This document shows, one piece after another, positions 1 through 9,497 of a stretch of DNA of 64,000 bases. The notes under the pieces were generated by a model. That model saw only the letters and a program-made list of their open reading frames with translations. It was not told the origin of the DNA and did no database searches. Each line of letters begins with the position of its first letter. Positions within the stretch are counted from its first letter, which is position 1. This DNA is from Massilia polaris. Lineage in GTDB: Bacteria; Pseudomonadota; Gammaproteobacteria; Burkholderiales; Burkholderiaceae_D. The position numbers and the translations under genes were made by a program. The stretch spans positions 186,001 through 250,000 of the forward strand of contig NZ_JABBGG010000007.1 in the NCBI RefSeq assembly GCF_012927275.1, given 5' to 3'.

Positions 1-200
1 GTGACGCTCGACTGTGCTGCAGCGACGAGGGGAAGGGACGCGAACAAGGCAGCTGCCAAGAGTTTTCGTTGCATGAAGATCTCCATTAAGTTTCAACAAG
101 ATTGTTACAGTGACTGCCAGGAATCGAATGACATGCTATCTGGCCGATATTTCAACTTCGTGACATCGGCAGCTGAGTTGCAGATTCACAACACATGCTT

Positions 201-1361
201 TCATTCGGGAAGGGGTAAGACAATTTCGATGCGGGTGCCGGGCGGTTCCTCGGCGCTGACGGTAATTTCGCCGTTCATCGCCCAAACGCGCTCGCGCATG
301 CCGATAAGTCCCAGCGACTCGGCTTTTTCCATGTCGTCCGGCGTGATGCCGCGGCCGTTGTCGCGGATTGTGACCAGCAGCTGGTGATCGGTGCGAAACA
401 GGTTCAGGGTGACGTGGCTGGCGTCGGCATGGCGGGCGATGTTGGTCAGCGCTTCCTGCACGATGCGGAACACGGCGGTACTGGCGGTATCGTCCAGGCG
501 CAGCTCGTTCTCGTCGGCGTACAGGTCGCAGGGAATGCCGTAGCGGTCGACCCAGTCATCGCGCAGGCCCTGCAGCGCAAAGAACAGGCCGCCTTCATCG
601 AGCGCGCGCGGGCGCAGGTTGGTGGCGATGCGGCGCAGCGAGGTGATCGCCGTCAGCAGGTTGTCCTCCATGCCCTTCATCAGGCGCAGCGCGTCGGCGC
701 TGGCGCCCGGCTGCTGTTGCAGCAGGGTCAGGTCCATGCGCAGCGAGGCCAGCAGCTGGCCGAGGTCGTCATGCAGTTCGCGTGCGATGTGGGTGCGCTC
801 CTCCTCGCGGATGGTTTGCAGCGCGGCCGACAGCTGGCGCAGCTGGGCGTGCGAGCGCGACAGCTTATCCTGCACCTGCTGGCGCTCGGTGACGTCGCGC
901 AGGATGATGGTGTAGAGCGACTCGCCGCTTTCGGTGCTGCTCGATACCGATCCTTCGAGCGGGAAGCTTTCGCCGCTGGCGCGCACGCCGGTGACGGCGT
1001 AATCGGTGGCGCGGCGGCCGCTGCGGCCGGCGCTGAACCATGTCGACACGTTCGGGGCGGCGCCGCCGGCCAGCAGGATCGGGTCGGGACTGATGAAGCG
1101 GGCCAGCAGGCTGCCCTGCATGTCGGCGACCGTGGTCGAAAACATCGCCGCGGCCGATGGGTTGGCCAGCACGATATGCTGCGTTTCATCGGTGGAAATG
1201 ATCGCGTCGCTGGCGTTTTCAATGATGCCGGGGCTGCGGTTACGCAGCAGGCGCGGAGCGCGGCCGGTCCGGGCCAGGCGCGCGATCACCGCGCCGCCGG
1301 CAAGGCCGATCAGGAATACAGCTGCTTGCAATCCTTTGCCGGATAGTCGCATCAGGGACAT
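201..1361 (-). CDS. PAS-domain sensor histidine kinase, NarL/DegS type
   Basis: Probable membrane-anchored sensor kinase of 386 aa that would phosphorylate a NarL/LuxR-type response regulator. The sequence shows one hydrophobic segment near residues 11-27, a PAS domain (about 42-160, with the ILRDVTERQQ exit), a HisKA_3 dimerisation region with the phosphoacceptor His in RELHDDLGQ (about residue 197), an N box (VQEALTNIARHA) and a G box (NGRGI; GLIGMRERV). The frame is open upstream to 1475, but that extension is low-quality leader sequence, so I start at the Met that precedes the membrane segment; no strong ribosome site decides it. No cognate regulator is adjacent, because the next gene upstream is a LytTR regulator with its own kinase. 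Family assignment is firm and the signal is unknown. Confidence 0.85.
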   Translation of the reverse strand: MSLMRLSGKGLQAAVFLIGLAGGAVIARLARTGRAPRLLRNRSPGIIENASDAIISTDETQHIVLANPSAAAMFSTTVADMQGSLLARFISPDPILLAGGAAPNVSTWFSAGRSGRRATDYAVTGVRASGESFPLEGSVSSSTESGESLYTIILRDVTERQQVQDKLSRSHAQLRQLSAALQTIREEERTHIARELHDDLGQLLASLRMDLTLLQQQPGASADALRLMKGMEDNLLTAITSLRRIATNLRPRALDEGGLFFALQGLRDDWVDRYGIPCDLYADENELRLDDTASTAVFRIVQEALTNIARHADASHVTLNLFRTDHQLLVTIRDNGRGITPDDMEKAESLGLIGMRERVWAMNGEITVSAEEPPGTRIEIVLPLPE

Positions 1362-1599
1362 AAGCTTGCCTGCCGGTGATGGGCGCGCGAAGGCGAGCCC
1401 TCCGCGTACGATAAGTTGCGGAAGAGTTTTTACCTTGAGGTAAGGCAAGCTTTGCGTTGGAGAAATAATTGGCATGCGGCCAGTCTACTGTCAGGGCTTG
1501 TCAATCCGAACAAATAAAAATTGCCATGCTTATCGATGGGTTCGCTATTGCGAACACGCCTGCGACGCCATTCCTCCGCGGGGAAGAACGGCGGGACGC

Positions 1600-2361
1600 C
1601 TACATCTGTTTGAACAGATGCAGGAAGCTGCGGCTGACTTCGAGCTTGTCGGGGCGGCCTTTGATCAGCACCAGGTGGCGTCCACGGATGTCGCGCGTCA
1701 CGCCTTCGATCGCGTTCACGTTCACCAGCGTTGCGCGGTGGATCTGCCAGAACAGCGAAGGATCGAGCTCCTCGGCCAGGTCGCGCACCGGCTTGCGGAT
1801 CAGCGCCTCGAACTTTTCGGTCTGCACGCAGGTGTATTTTTCATCGGAGCGGAAGAACAGGATTTCCTCCACCGGGATCATGCGAAGGTCCTGGCCGATG
1901 CTGGCCTGGATCCATTGCAGGTAGCTCGGCTTCGGCTTCGACATTTTCTCGGCCAGCTCGGACAGCATCGCCGTCACGTTTTCCGCCACCGCCTCCTTCG
2001 GCTTGGACAGGCGCGCCTTGAGCCGGTCGACGGTGATCTGCAGCCGCTCCTGCTCAGGCGGCTTGAGCACGTAGTCGACCGCGCCGCGCTCGAACGCTTC
2101 GACCGCATACTGGTCGTACGCCGTCACAAACACCACGTTGCTCTGGGCGCCGATGTCGCGCGCCGCTTCCATGCCGGTCTTGCCCGGCATGCGGATGTCG
2201 AGGAAGGTCAGGTCGGGCTTGAGTTCCCGGACCAGGTCGACTGCCTCTTCGCCATTCTTGGCCTCGCCGACGATCTCCAGTTCGGGCCAGACCTGGCCCA
2301 GTCGCAAGCGCAGCTGGTCGCGCATCAGTCTTTCGTCGTCGGCAATGATTGCGGTAGGCAT
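1600..2361 (-). CDS. LytTR-family response regulator
   Basis: Two-component response regulator of 253 aa with an N-terminal receiver domain (acidic pair in IIADDE, phosphoacceptor Asp55 in LTFLDIRMPG, conserved Lys in YVLKPPE) and a C-terminal LytTR DNA-binding domain (about 150-250, with EILFFRSDEKYTCVQT and WQIHRATLVNV). The frame is open to 2400, but the Met at 2361 starts exactly at the receiver domain, so I prefer it. It lies 63 nt downstream of the LytS-type kinase at 2425-3663 on the same strand, so the two form a kinase-regulator operon. By family it should be a transcription factor that binds direct repeats when phosphorylated. The target genes are unknown. Confidence 0.9.
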   Translation of the reverse strand: MPTAIIADDERLMRDQLRLRLGQVWPELEIVGEAKNGEEAVDLVRELKPDLTFLDIRMPGKTGMEAARDIGAQSNVVFVTAYDQYAVEAFERGAVDYVLKPPEQERLQITVDRLKARLSKPKEAVAENVTAMLSELAEKMSKPKPSYLQWIQASIGQDLRMIPVEEILFFRSDEKYTCVQTEKFEALIRKPVRDLAEELDPSLFWQIHRATLVNVNAIEGVTRDIRGRHLVLIKGRPDKLEVSRSFLHLFKQM

Positions 2362-2424
2362 GAGTCGATCTGCTTTAAAGTGAGAGTGACAATTATTCAA
2401 CGAAACCGGGCGTAAATCAATCGC

Positions 2425-3663
2425 TTACTTCGACACCTGATAGGGAACTTCAATGGTGGCGATGACGCCGCTCGGCGTGTTGGCGGCGATGGTCAGCTTG
2501 CCCTGGTCGCCATGCAGCAGCTTGAGGCGTTCGCGGATCGTCGGCAAGCCAAGGCCGGTGCCGTCGCTCGGGTGCACGCCGAAGCCGACGCCGTCATCCG
2601 AGACGATCACGCGCAGCTTGGCGCCCGCCACTTCGGCGACGACCTTCAGGGTGCCGCCTTCGGGCTTGCATTCGAGGCCGTGCTTGATCGCGTTCTCGAC
2701 CATCGACTGCAGCATCATCGGCGGGAAGGCCGCGCTGCGCAGTTCGTCGGGAATCTGCATGTCCACCGTCAGGCGTTCCTCCATGCGCATCTTGAGCAGG
2801 TTCAGGTAAGCCTTGACCATGTCCGCTTCACGGCCGAGGTTGGTAACGACGGCGTTGTCGCGCATCTGCGGCAGCACGGCGCGCAGGTACTGGATCAGGC
2901 TGCGCTGCATCTTTGAGGCGCGCGGCGGGTTGGTTTCGATCAGGTATTCCACCGAGGCCAGCGTATTGAACAGGAAGTGCGGCTCGACTTGCGCCTGCAT
3001 CATCTGCATGCGCGCCTCGGACAGCTGGCGCTGCATCGATTCGCGTTCGGCCGCGGCGTTGGCGCTTTGGGTTTCCGCTTCGGCGCGCTTCTTGCCGCCC
3101 ATCAGGGCCTTGGTGGCGAACAAGGCCAGCAGCAGCAGCGAGATGAAGCTCTTGAACCAGGTCGAGGCCTGGTTGTGATAGCGCGTCACTTTCTGCTCGG
3201 CCATGTCGTCGACCGCTTCCTCGATCGCGTTCGACAATTCTTCGCCGATCTGCGGCGGCAGTTCGATGTGGACCGAGCCGTCGCTGGCGTCGGTCGACGC
3301 CGTGGCCGGCGGCGCCGGCGGCACCGGCAGTTCACCGGCCTCGGGCGGCGCCGGCGGTTCGGGCGGCACCGGCAGCTTGCCCTTGCGCGGATTGAAATGG
3401 ATGCCGGTGTCGTCGATCACGATGTGCGGGTCGGCGGCGTCGCGCTTGCCGGGCTTGTTGTCGGTACGCGCCACCATCGGCGCGCCGCTGCCGGAGAACA
3501 GTTCCTCTTGCACGATCGAGGCGGCGATCAGGGACAGCGCGGCGAACAGGAAAAATTTCCACCACGAGAGCTGGGTGACCCAGGTCGCGGTCGCGTCAAA
3601 ACCCTTGTGCACCCAGGCGAGGCTGTTGGCGAAAGATTGCTGGAGAGGAGGGCGAGCTTGCAT
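2425..3663 (-). CDS. LytS/YehU-type sensor histidine kinase
   Basis: Membrane sensor kinase of 412 aa, partner of the LytTR regulator just downstream. Visible order: a first hydrophobic segment (about 35-52), an extracytoplasmic region that is rich in Pro (about 97-121), a second hydrophobic segment (about 169-188), an Ala/Glu-rich coiled coil, then the His_kinase domain (PF06580 type) with phosphoacceptor His229 in QVEPHFLFNTLAS, and a HATPase domain (VENAIKHGLE; DDGVGFG; GTGLGLPTIRERL). It lacks the five-helix 5TM-LYT sensor of classical LytS, so the input is different and undefined. Start at 3663 is the first Met in frame. The Pro-rich extracytoplasmic linker is unusual and could be a protein-interaction or wall-spanning segment; that is inference. 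Confidence 0.88.
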   Translation of the reverse strand: MQARPPLQQSFANSLAWVHKGFDATATWVTQLSWWKFFLFAALSLIAASIVQEELFSGSGAPMVARTDNKPGKRDAADPHIVIDDTGIHFNPRKGKLPVPPEPPAPPEAGELPVPPAPPATASTDASDGSVHIELPPQIGEELSNAIEEAVDDMAEQKVTRYHNQASTWFKSFISLLLLALFATKALMGGKKRAEAETQSANAAAERESMQRQLSEARMQMMQAQVEPHFLFNTLASVEYLIETNPPRASKMQRSLIQYLRAVLPQMRDNAVVTNLGREADMVKAYLNLLKMRMEERLTVDMQIPDELRSAAFPPMMLQSMVENAIKHGLECKPEGGTLKVVAEVAGAKLRVIVSDDGVGFGVHPSDGTGLGLPTIRERLKLLHGDQGKLTIAANTPSGVIATIEVPYQVSK

Positions 3664-3910
3664 GTGATTCGGTTTCCGTGGGCGTGATGGGCTTTTTTGT
3701 CACGCAGTGTAAGCCTGCGCAGCCGGAAACGCCATTTTGCCGCGTTAAATACTGTTGGGATGGTGCAACTGTAGGCCGCGCGCGGCCGCGCGGCCATTCG
3801 TTTGCGACAGGCTGCACAATCGGGGTAATGGAATGCGCGCGCGAATCCAATCTCGCCGGCCACGCCGGCCTGGCGTGTCGAGGCGGCGCATCAGGTCCGA
3901 AAGCTGATCC

Positions 3911-6298
3911 TCAGATGGCCGCGCTGGCGGTCAGCATTCCCTGCAGCGCGGATTCGGACAAGGGTTCGGAAAACAGGCGGCCCTGCATCTCGTCACAGGC
4001 GTTCGCGCGCAGGAAATCCATCTGCGTGCGCGTCTCGACCCCCTTCGCAATCACTTTCACGCCAAGGTCGTGTCCGATGTCGATCAGGGCCTTGACCACC
4101 GCGCCGCTGCGCGCGTCTTCGGTAATGCGGTTGATGGCCGAGCGCGCCACCTTGATATGCGTGAGCGGCAGTTTCTGCACGTAATTCAAGTCGGACATGC
4201 CTTCGCCGAAGGCATCGAGCGAACGCCGCACGCCGAGGTCGCGCAGCTGCGACATGATGTCCAGCCCGAGCTGGTGGTTGTTGTTGAGCCCGTCCTCGCG
4301 CAGTTCCACTTCCAGCATCTCGGGACGCAGCCCGTGGCGCTCGATGACGGCGGCGATGTTGTCGACATAGCCCGGTTGGCTGAATTCGCGCGACGAGGAA
4401 TTGAGCGCGACCGGCAGCGGCGGCATGCCAGCGCGTTGGCGCCGCGCCAGGAAATCGCAGGCTTGCTCAAGCACCTCGCGCCCGATCGGGACGATCATGC
4501 CGTTCTGTTCGGCATCGGACAGGAACGCCGCCGGCAGCAGCACGCCATGCTCCGGATGGCGCCAGCGCACCAGCGCTTCGAGCGCGTTGATATGCCCCGC
4601 ATGCAAGTCGATGCGGGGCTGGAACATCAGGAACAGCTCGCGCCGGTCGATCGCGTTGCGCATCGAATCCTCGCGCTTTTGCCGCGCCTCGCCGGTCGAT
4701 TTCATGTCCGATGAAAAGAAGCAGGCCTCATCCTTTTGCGAGGCCTTGGCGTGGTACATCGCGACATCGGCGGCGCGCACCAGTTCGACCGTGCCGGTGC
4801 CGTCGTGCGGATAGACGCTGACGCCAATGCTGGCGCCAGTGCCGATTTCGGTACGTTCGAACACGGCCGGGCGCGAGAGCGCGTCGCGCAGGCGCTCGAC
4901 CATGCGCAGCGTATAGCGCAGCGAGGGCTGGTTGACCAGCACCAGTACGAATTCATCGCCCGACAGGCGCGCCACCGTATCGCTGTCGCGCACCGCCGCC
5001 TGCAGGCGCTTGGCCACGACCTTCAACACCTCGTCGCCGGCTTCGTGGCCAAAGCTGTCGTTGATCTGCTTGAAGCCGTTCAGGTCGATCAGCACCACCG
5101 CGACCAGCGATTTATTCCGTTGCGCCATGTGGATAGCCTGTTCCAGCCGGTCCCAGAGCAGCGTCCGGTTGGCCAGTCCGGTCAGCGGATCGTGGTTGAC
5201 TTCGTGTTCGAGCAGGGCGGTGCGGTGCTTCAGGGCCGTGACATCATTAATGACGCCGATGAAGTGGGTCACTTTGCCGGTGCCATCGGCCACCGGGGTG
5301 ATCGTGAGATCGTTCCAGAACACCTCGCCGTTCTTGCGCAGGTTGCGCAACACCACATTCACCTGCCGGCGTGCGCTGACCGCCTTGCGCAGGCGGTCGC
5401 GTTCGTCGTCGTCGAGGCCGGGCGAGGCCATGAAGCGGGAATCCCGTCCGATGACTTCGCTTGCCGAGTAACCTGAGATGCGCTCGAATGCCGGGTTGAC
5501 ATATTCGATCGGGTTGTCGCCGTCGGCGCAGCGCGCAATGACCAGGCCGTTGCTGGTGGCATGCAGGGCGCGCTCGCGGATGCGCAGCACTTCTTCCTGG
5601 GCGCGGCGGTCGGAGATGTCGATGCCCATGCCGCACAGGTAGCGGCGGCTGCGGCATTCGATGCGCGCGCCGCACAGCAGGTAGGGCGTGGCGTTGCCGT
5701 ATTTGTCGAGGTAGTTGGCCTCGACGAAGACCTGGGCGTCGTGTTCGAACACCTCCTTGATCCTGGCGGCGATGATGCGCTTGTCGGTGATGTCGTACAT
5801 GTCGAGCGCATGGGCGACTTTCAGTTCCTCCGGCGTCATGGCGGTGACGCGCTCGAGGGTCTTGTTCCAGAGCGCGAAGGTGCCGTCCTCGCGGATGACG
5901 TAGAAAGTGCCGGGCAGCACGTCGATCACGCTGCTCAGCGGCATGCGACCGACCAGCGACAGTTCCTTTCCGCTGGGGTCGGCGACGAAGAAGGCGACGA
6001 AGCCGGTCAGCGCGCCATCGACGTCGTATTGGGACAGCAGGGTCAGTTCGACGCTGCGGCAGCTGCCGTCGGGCAGTGGAATGCCCAGTTCCAGCGCGTC
6101 GCACTGCTTGTGGATGCCGGACCACCGTTCGAGCAGCATCTCGCGCCCGGGCATGTCCAGCAGGCTGGCCAGGGTGTTGCCCAGCGCCACTGGCGCAGGA
6201 ATGCCGAACAGGGTCTCGCACCGGTCGCTCCAGCTGACGACTTTGCCAGCCGCATCGGTAAGCAGTGCAGCAATGTCGGTGTCTTCGCTGACAAGCAT
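3911..6298 (-). CDS. PAS-GGDEF-EAL protein with degenerate EAL active site
   Basis: Probable c-di-GMP synthase of 795 aa carrying PAS-like repeats, a GGDEF domain and an EAL domain. I start at 6298 because an AAGGGG ribosome site sits 8 nt upstream; the frame is open to 6331. GGDEF: SGDEF at 446-450 and an inhibitory-site RDSD at 437-440, both compatible with an active, product-inhibited cyclase. EAL: the EAL triplet (574-576) and the Asn of ALNSS remain, but DDFG reads DAFG (residues 694-697), KID reads KVA (716-718) and AEGVE reads AKGVE (751-755). These positions bind metal or act in catalysis in EAL phosphodiesterases, so hydrolysis is probably lost and the domain may bind c-di-GMP or a partner instead. 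No transmembrane segment is seen, so it is likely cytosolic. Confidence 0.9.
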   Translation of the reverse strand: MLVSEDTDIAALLTDAAGKVVSWSDRCETLFGIPAPVALGNTLASLLDMPGREMLLERWSGIHKQCDALELGIPLPDGSCRSVELTLLSQYDVDGALTGFVAFFVADPSGKELSLVGRMPLSSVIDVLPGTFYVIREDGTFALWNKTLERVTAMTPEELKVAHALDMYDITDKRIIAARIKEVFEHDAQVFVEANYLDKYGNATPYLLCGARIECRSRRYLCGMGIDISDRRAQEEVLRIRERALHATSNGLVIARCADGDNPIEYVNPAFERISGYSASEVIGRDSRFMASPGLDDDERDRLRKAVSARRQVNVVLRNLRKNGEVFWNDLTITPVADGTGKVTHFIGVINDVTALKHRTALLEHEVNHDPLTGLANRTLLWDRLEQAIHMAQRNKSLVAVVLIDLNGFKQINDSFGHEAGDEVLKVVAKRLQAAVRDSDTVARLSGDEFVLVLVNQPSLRYTLRMVERLRDALSRPAVFERTEIGTGASIGVSVYPHDGTGTVELVRAADVAMYHAKASQKDEACFFSSDMKSTGEARQKREDSMRNAIDRRELFLMFQPRIDLHAGHINALEALVRWRHPEHGVLLPAAFLSDAEQNGMIVPIGREVLEQACDFLARRQRAGMPPLPVALNSSSREFSQPGYVDNIAAVIERHGLRPEMLEVELREDGLNNNHQLGLDIMSQLRDLGVRRSLDAFGEGMSDLNYVQKLPLTHIKVARSAINRITEDARSGAVVKALIDIGHDLGVKVIAKGVETRTQMDFLRANACDEMQGRLFSEPLSESALQGMLTASAAI

Positions 6299-6404
6299 GT
6301 GGTCCCCTTGAGCACGACAGGTTGGACACATCCGCCACCAGGAGGTTCCATTTTGGTGCGATGTTTGCAGGACAGTTTAGCACCTGGGAAATGGCGCACG
6401 GAAT

Positions 6405-6429
6405 AAAAAAGCCCGCGGCGAACGCGGGC
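6405..6429 (-). terminator. Rho-independent terminator of the nitronate monooxygenase gene
   Basis: A 7-bp GC stem (GCCCGCG/CGCGGGC, 6411-6417 with 6423-6429) is followed on the minus strand by a run of six T (6405-6410). It lies just after the stop of the minus-strand gene at 6451. Confidence 0.8.
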
Positions 6430-6450
6430 TTAGTCGGCGGGGCAAACCGC

Positions 6451-7716
6451 TCAGGCGACGGCGCTGTCCTGCTTTTCAGGCAGCGCAAGCTGGTTGCCGA
6501 CGCTGAACTGGTAATCCCTGAACACGTGCTCGGCCGACAGGATCTGGTAAGTGCCGTCGGCCAGCTGGTGGGTGGTGTCCTTCAGGCGGTAGGTATAGTG
6601 CCCGCAGGTCCAGCAGTTGAAGTTGCGCATGTGCGTGCACAGGCAGGTCTTGTCCATCACCACGACTTGCCTGGCGTCCGGATTGGCCATCACTTCGCGG
6701 TTGTACGAATTGATGTAGGAGCAGTTGCCGGTGGCGTCGAGCAGGTAGCCGTAGGACTCGCAGCCCGGACGGATGCCCGAGCCGATCGCCGGGGTGTTCT
6801 TCAGCATGCGCATCGGATAGCCGGTCGGCGACACGCCGTTGACGATGATGTCCTGTTCCGAGGCCTTGTAGTACTCCTGCTTGACGTTGTCGGGCAGGCC
6901 GCACTCGTGGGTCACGGTGAAACGGGTCGCCACCTGCACGCCGCCGGCGCCTTTTTCGAGGAAGCTGACGGCGTCGCTGCCGGTGAAGATGCCGCCGGCC
7001 GCGATCAGCGGGATGTCGAGGTTTTCCGCCCGCATGAAGGCGTGGATCTCGTCCATGATCGTGTGCAGGTCGTAGTCGGCCCAGTCGAGCCCGAAACCGA
7101 GGTGGCCGCCGGCCAGCGGGCCTTCGACGATGATGTAGTCAGGCAAGCGGTTCAGCTTGGACACCTTGCGCAGGAACAGTTGCAGCGCGCGTACCGACGA
7201 CACGATGATGCCCAGGTAGGCTTCGCGGAAGCGCGGATGGTCTTCGATCAGCGCGAACGAGCCCAGGTGCAGGCCGGCCGACATGGTGATGCCGTCGATG
7301 CCGGCGTCGAGCGCGGCCGACAGGCGGGTGCGCAGGGTTTCCTTCGGCGAATTCATGGTCAGCTTCTCCATGCAGTTCACGAAGATCAGGCCGTCGCCTT
7401 TTTTGGCCGCCATGGTGGAACCGACGTGCAGGCGGGTCGCCTCGGCCAGGCGCTCGAGGTCGAACTGCACGACCGCCTTGTCCATGTTGTTGATGTTGAA
7501 CTTGTAAGTCTTGGTCTTGTCTTTGACGAAGGTGGTATCGAACTTGCGGTCCGACACATCTTGCACCATCGCATCGGAAATATGGCCGATGCCGCCCAGG
7601 CGCGCAGCCTCCAGCGCCAGCTCGGAGGTCGAAATATCGACACCCATTCCGCCAATCATGATGGGAACATATTCCTTGTTGCCCAGACGCAGGCGGAAAT
7701 CATCAACACGTTTCAT
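6451..7716 (-). CDS. Nitronate monooxygenase family flavoprotein
   Basis: FMN-dependent TIM-barrel enzyme of 421 aa of the nitronate monooxygenase (2-nitropropane dioxygenase) family, which oxidises alkyl nitronates; related members serve as enoyl-ACP reductases (FabK), so the exact substrate is open. Sequence support: the start of the barrel (IMIGGMGVDIST), EGPLAGGHLGFG, the phosphate-binding AAGGIFTG and GVQVATRF. The C-terminal third carries a Cys-rich stretch (CLCTHMRNFNCWTCGHY) typical of a long subgroup of the family; metal binding is possible but unproven. I start at 7716 because AAGGA lies 6-7 nt upstream; the frame is open to 7761. It is monocistronic, with a terminator at 6405-6429. 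Confidence 0.85.
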   Translation of the reverse strand: MKRVDDFRLRLGNKEYVPIMIGGMGVDISTSELALEAARLGGIGHISDAMVQDVSDRKFDTTFVKDKTKTYKFNINNMDKAVVQFDLERLAEATRLHVGSTMAAKKGDGLIFVNCMEKLTMNSPKETLRTRLSAALDAGIDGITMSAGLHLGSFALIEDHPRFREAYLGIIVSSVRALQLFLRKVSKLNRLPDYIIVEGPLAGGHLGFGLDWADYDLHTIMDEIHAFMRAENLDIPLIAAGGIFTGSDAVSFLEKGAGGVQVATRFTVTHECGLPDNVKQEYYKASEQDIIVNGVSPTGYPMRMLKNTPAIGSGIRPGCESYGYLLDATGNCSYINSYNREVMANPDARQVVVMDKTCLCTHMRNFNCWTCGHYTYRLKDTTHQLADGTYQILSAEHVFRDYQFSVGNQLALPEKQDSAVA

Positions 7717-7808
7717 TGCTATCCTTAGACTACCGAGTTTCCAGGGTGCATAGCGCGGCATTTGGCGCGCTCCGCACCCTCCATTCTACTCCATGGGCAA
7801 GAATGCCC

Positions 7809-7828
7809 AAAAGCCCGGCTTGCGGGCT
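7809..7828 (-). terminator. Possible terminator after yajQ
   Basis: A 6-bp stem AGCCCG/CGGGCT (7812-7817 with 7823-7828) precedes a short T run on the minus strand, 17 nt beyond the yajQ stop. The T tract is only about four bases, so activity is uncertain. Confidence 0.4.
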
Positions 7829-7844
7829 GCTTGCGGGGCGCTGC

Positions 7845-8330
7845 TTAATCGCGGAAATTGTTAAATTCCAGCGGCATGTCCGGCACATCCTTGCGCAGCA
7901 TCTGCATGGCGGCCTGCAGGTCGTCGCGCTTGGCGCCGGTGACGCGCACCGATTCGCCCTGGATGCTGGCCTGGACCTTCATCTTGCTGTCCTTGATGAC
8001 CTTGACGATCTTCTTGGCGTCCTCGGTCTCGATACCGTTCTTGACCTTGATGACCTGCTTGACCTTGTCGCCGCCGATCTTCTCGATCTTGCCTTCGTCG
8101 AGGAAGCGCACGTCGACCTTACGCTTGGACATCTTGTTGATCAGCACATCGCGTACCTGCGACAGCTGGAAGTCCGAATCGGCGTAGGCGGTCAGTTCCG
8201 CTTCCTTCTGTTCGACCTTGGCCGAACTGCCCTTGAAGTCGAAACGGGTGGTGATTTCCTTGTTGGATTGCTCGACCGCGTTTTTCACTTCGATCATGTC
8301 TGCTTCTGAGACGACGTCAAACGATGGCAT
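7845..8330 (-). CDS. yajQ: YajQ family c-di-GMP-binding protein
   Basis: Cytosolic protein of 161 aa, full length for the YajQ/UPF0234 family. It begins [11 protein letters not shown], as nearly all members do, and keeps [18 protein letters not shown] and the C-terminal [10 protein letters not shown]. Members of this family bind nucleotides, and the Xanthomonas member binds c-di-GMP and modulates a transcription factor. That makes it a candidate effector for the diguanylate cyclases encoded nearby, although this link is inference. It is divergent from murB across 134 nt. The start is fixed by the family N-terminus, with AGAGAGGA a little upstream. Confidence 0.95.
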   Translation of the reverse strand: MPSFDVVSEADMIEVKNAVEQSNKEITTRFDFKGSSAKVEQKEAELTAYADSDFQLSQVRDVLINKMSKRKVDVRFLDEGKIEKIGGDKVKQVIKVKNGIETEDAKKIVKVIKDSKMKVQASIQGESVRVTGAKRDDLQAAMQMLRKDVPDMPLEFNNFRD

Positions 8331-8464
8331 AGTAGGGTTCCTCTCTTGTTTTACTTGCTAATTGTAGAATGCCGATATTTTAACGGACAACCGGCCGCCG
8401 TCCCGCTCCCGATGCCGGAAAATATGGCTGGTATCCTATAATCGAGCAAAAAATACGGTATCCC

Positions 8465-9493
8465 ATGCACGCACACCTCGCCATCGAACACGATTTCCCG
8501 CTCAAATCGCTGAACACCTTCGGCATCGACGCCAGGGCGCGCCGCTACCTGCGCGTGCGCGGCCCGGAAGACCTGGCCGCCGTGATCGGCGACCCGGCGC
8601 TGGCCGCGCTGCCGCGCCTGCTGCTGGGCGGTGGCAGCAACGTGCTGCTCACGCGCGACTTCGACGGCCTGGTGCTGCACATGACGGGCGCCGGCAAGGC
8701 CCTCGCCGGCGAAACCGATAGCCACGTGCTGGTGCGCGGCGCGGCCGGCGAGAACTGGCACGGCTTCGTCCAGTACACGCTGGCGCAGGGCCTGGGCGGG
8801 CTGGAGAACATGTCGCTCATTCCCGGCACCCTGGGCGCGGCGCCGATCCAGAACATCGGCGCGTACGGGGCCGAGATCAAGGATGTATTCCATTCGCTGA
8901 CCGTGTTCGACATGGCCAGCGGCGAGCTGCGCACGATGGATGCCGCGGCGTGCCGCTTCGGCTACCGCGACAGCGTGTTCAAGCGCGCCGAAGGGCAGGG
9001 GCTGGCGATCGTCGACGTCACCTTCGCGCTGCCGCGCGACTGGCAGCCCAACCTGCGCTACGCCGAACTGGCGCAGGCGCTCAGCGAGGCCGGCGTCAAA
9101 CAGCCAACGCCGCAGCAGGTCAGCGACACGGTGGTGGCGCTCCGCCGCCGCAAGCTGCCCGACCCGGCCGTCATCGGCAACGCCGGCAGCTTCTTCAAGA
9201 ACCCGCTGGTCACGGGCGCCGCATGCGCGCGCCTGCTGGCGCAGTTTCCGGCGCTGGTGCACCATGCGCAGCCGGATGGCAGCGAGAAGCTGGCGGCCGG
9301 CTGGCTGATCGACCAGTGCGGATGGAAGGGCAGGAAGCTCGGCGCCGCGGGCGTCTACCCGAAACAGGCGCTGGTGCTGGTGAATAATGGCGGCGCCAGC
9401 GGCGCCGATGTGCTGGCGCTGGCGCGCGCGATCCAGGCCGACGTCTCGGCGCGCTACGGCGTGCTGCTCGAACCGGAGCCGGTGTTGGTTTGA
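8465..9493 (+). CDS. murB: UDP-N-acetylmuramate dehydrogenase MurB
   Basis: FAD-dependent reductase of 342 aa that converts UDP-GlcNAc-enolpyruvate to UDP-MurNAc with NADPH, the second committed step of peptidoglycan precursor synthesis in the cytosol. It is a type I (E. coli-like) MurB: LNTFGI at 16-20, the FAD-binding GGGSNVLL at 55-62, the [16 protein letters not shown] loop, the FGYRDS arginine (168) and the proton-donor Ser242 in [17 protein letters not shown] sits at 8437-8442, about 22 nt before the start, and may be its -10 element, but no clear -35 is visible. Its stop is 4 nt from the convergent stop of wspR. Confidence 0.96.
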   Translation: MHAHLAIEHDFPLKSLNTFGIDARARRYLRVRGPEDLAAVIGDPALAALPRLLLGGGSNVLLTRDFDGLVLHMTGAGKALAGETDSHVLVRGAAGENWHGFVQYTLAQGLGGLENMSLIPGTLGAAPIQNIGAYGAEIKDVFHSLTVFDMASGELRTMDAAACRFGYRDSVFKRAEGQGLAIVDVTFALPRDWQPNLRYAELAQALSEAGVKQPTPQQVSDTVVALRRRKLPDPAVIGNAGSFFKNPLVTGAACARLLAQFPALVHHAQPDGSEKLAAGWLIDQCGWKGRKLGAAGVYPKQALVLVNNGGASGADVLALARAIQADVSARYGVLLEPEPVLV

Positions 9494-9497
9494 ACGC

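Noticed and set aside
1-200. Partial plus-strand frame at the left end
   Set aside because: No family motif or ribosome site; it also runs over the 3' end of the first kinase.
384-1346. Plus-strand frame of 320 aa across the first histidine kinase
   Set aside because: Compositional shadow (Ala/Gly/Arg/Gln-rich) of the real minus-strand kinase, which has all catalytic boxes.
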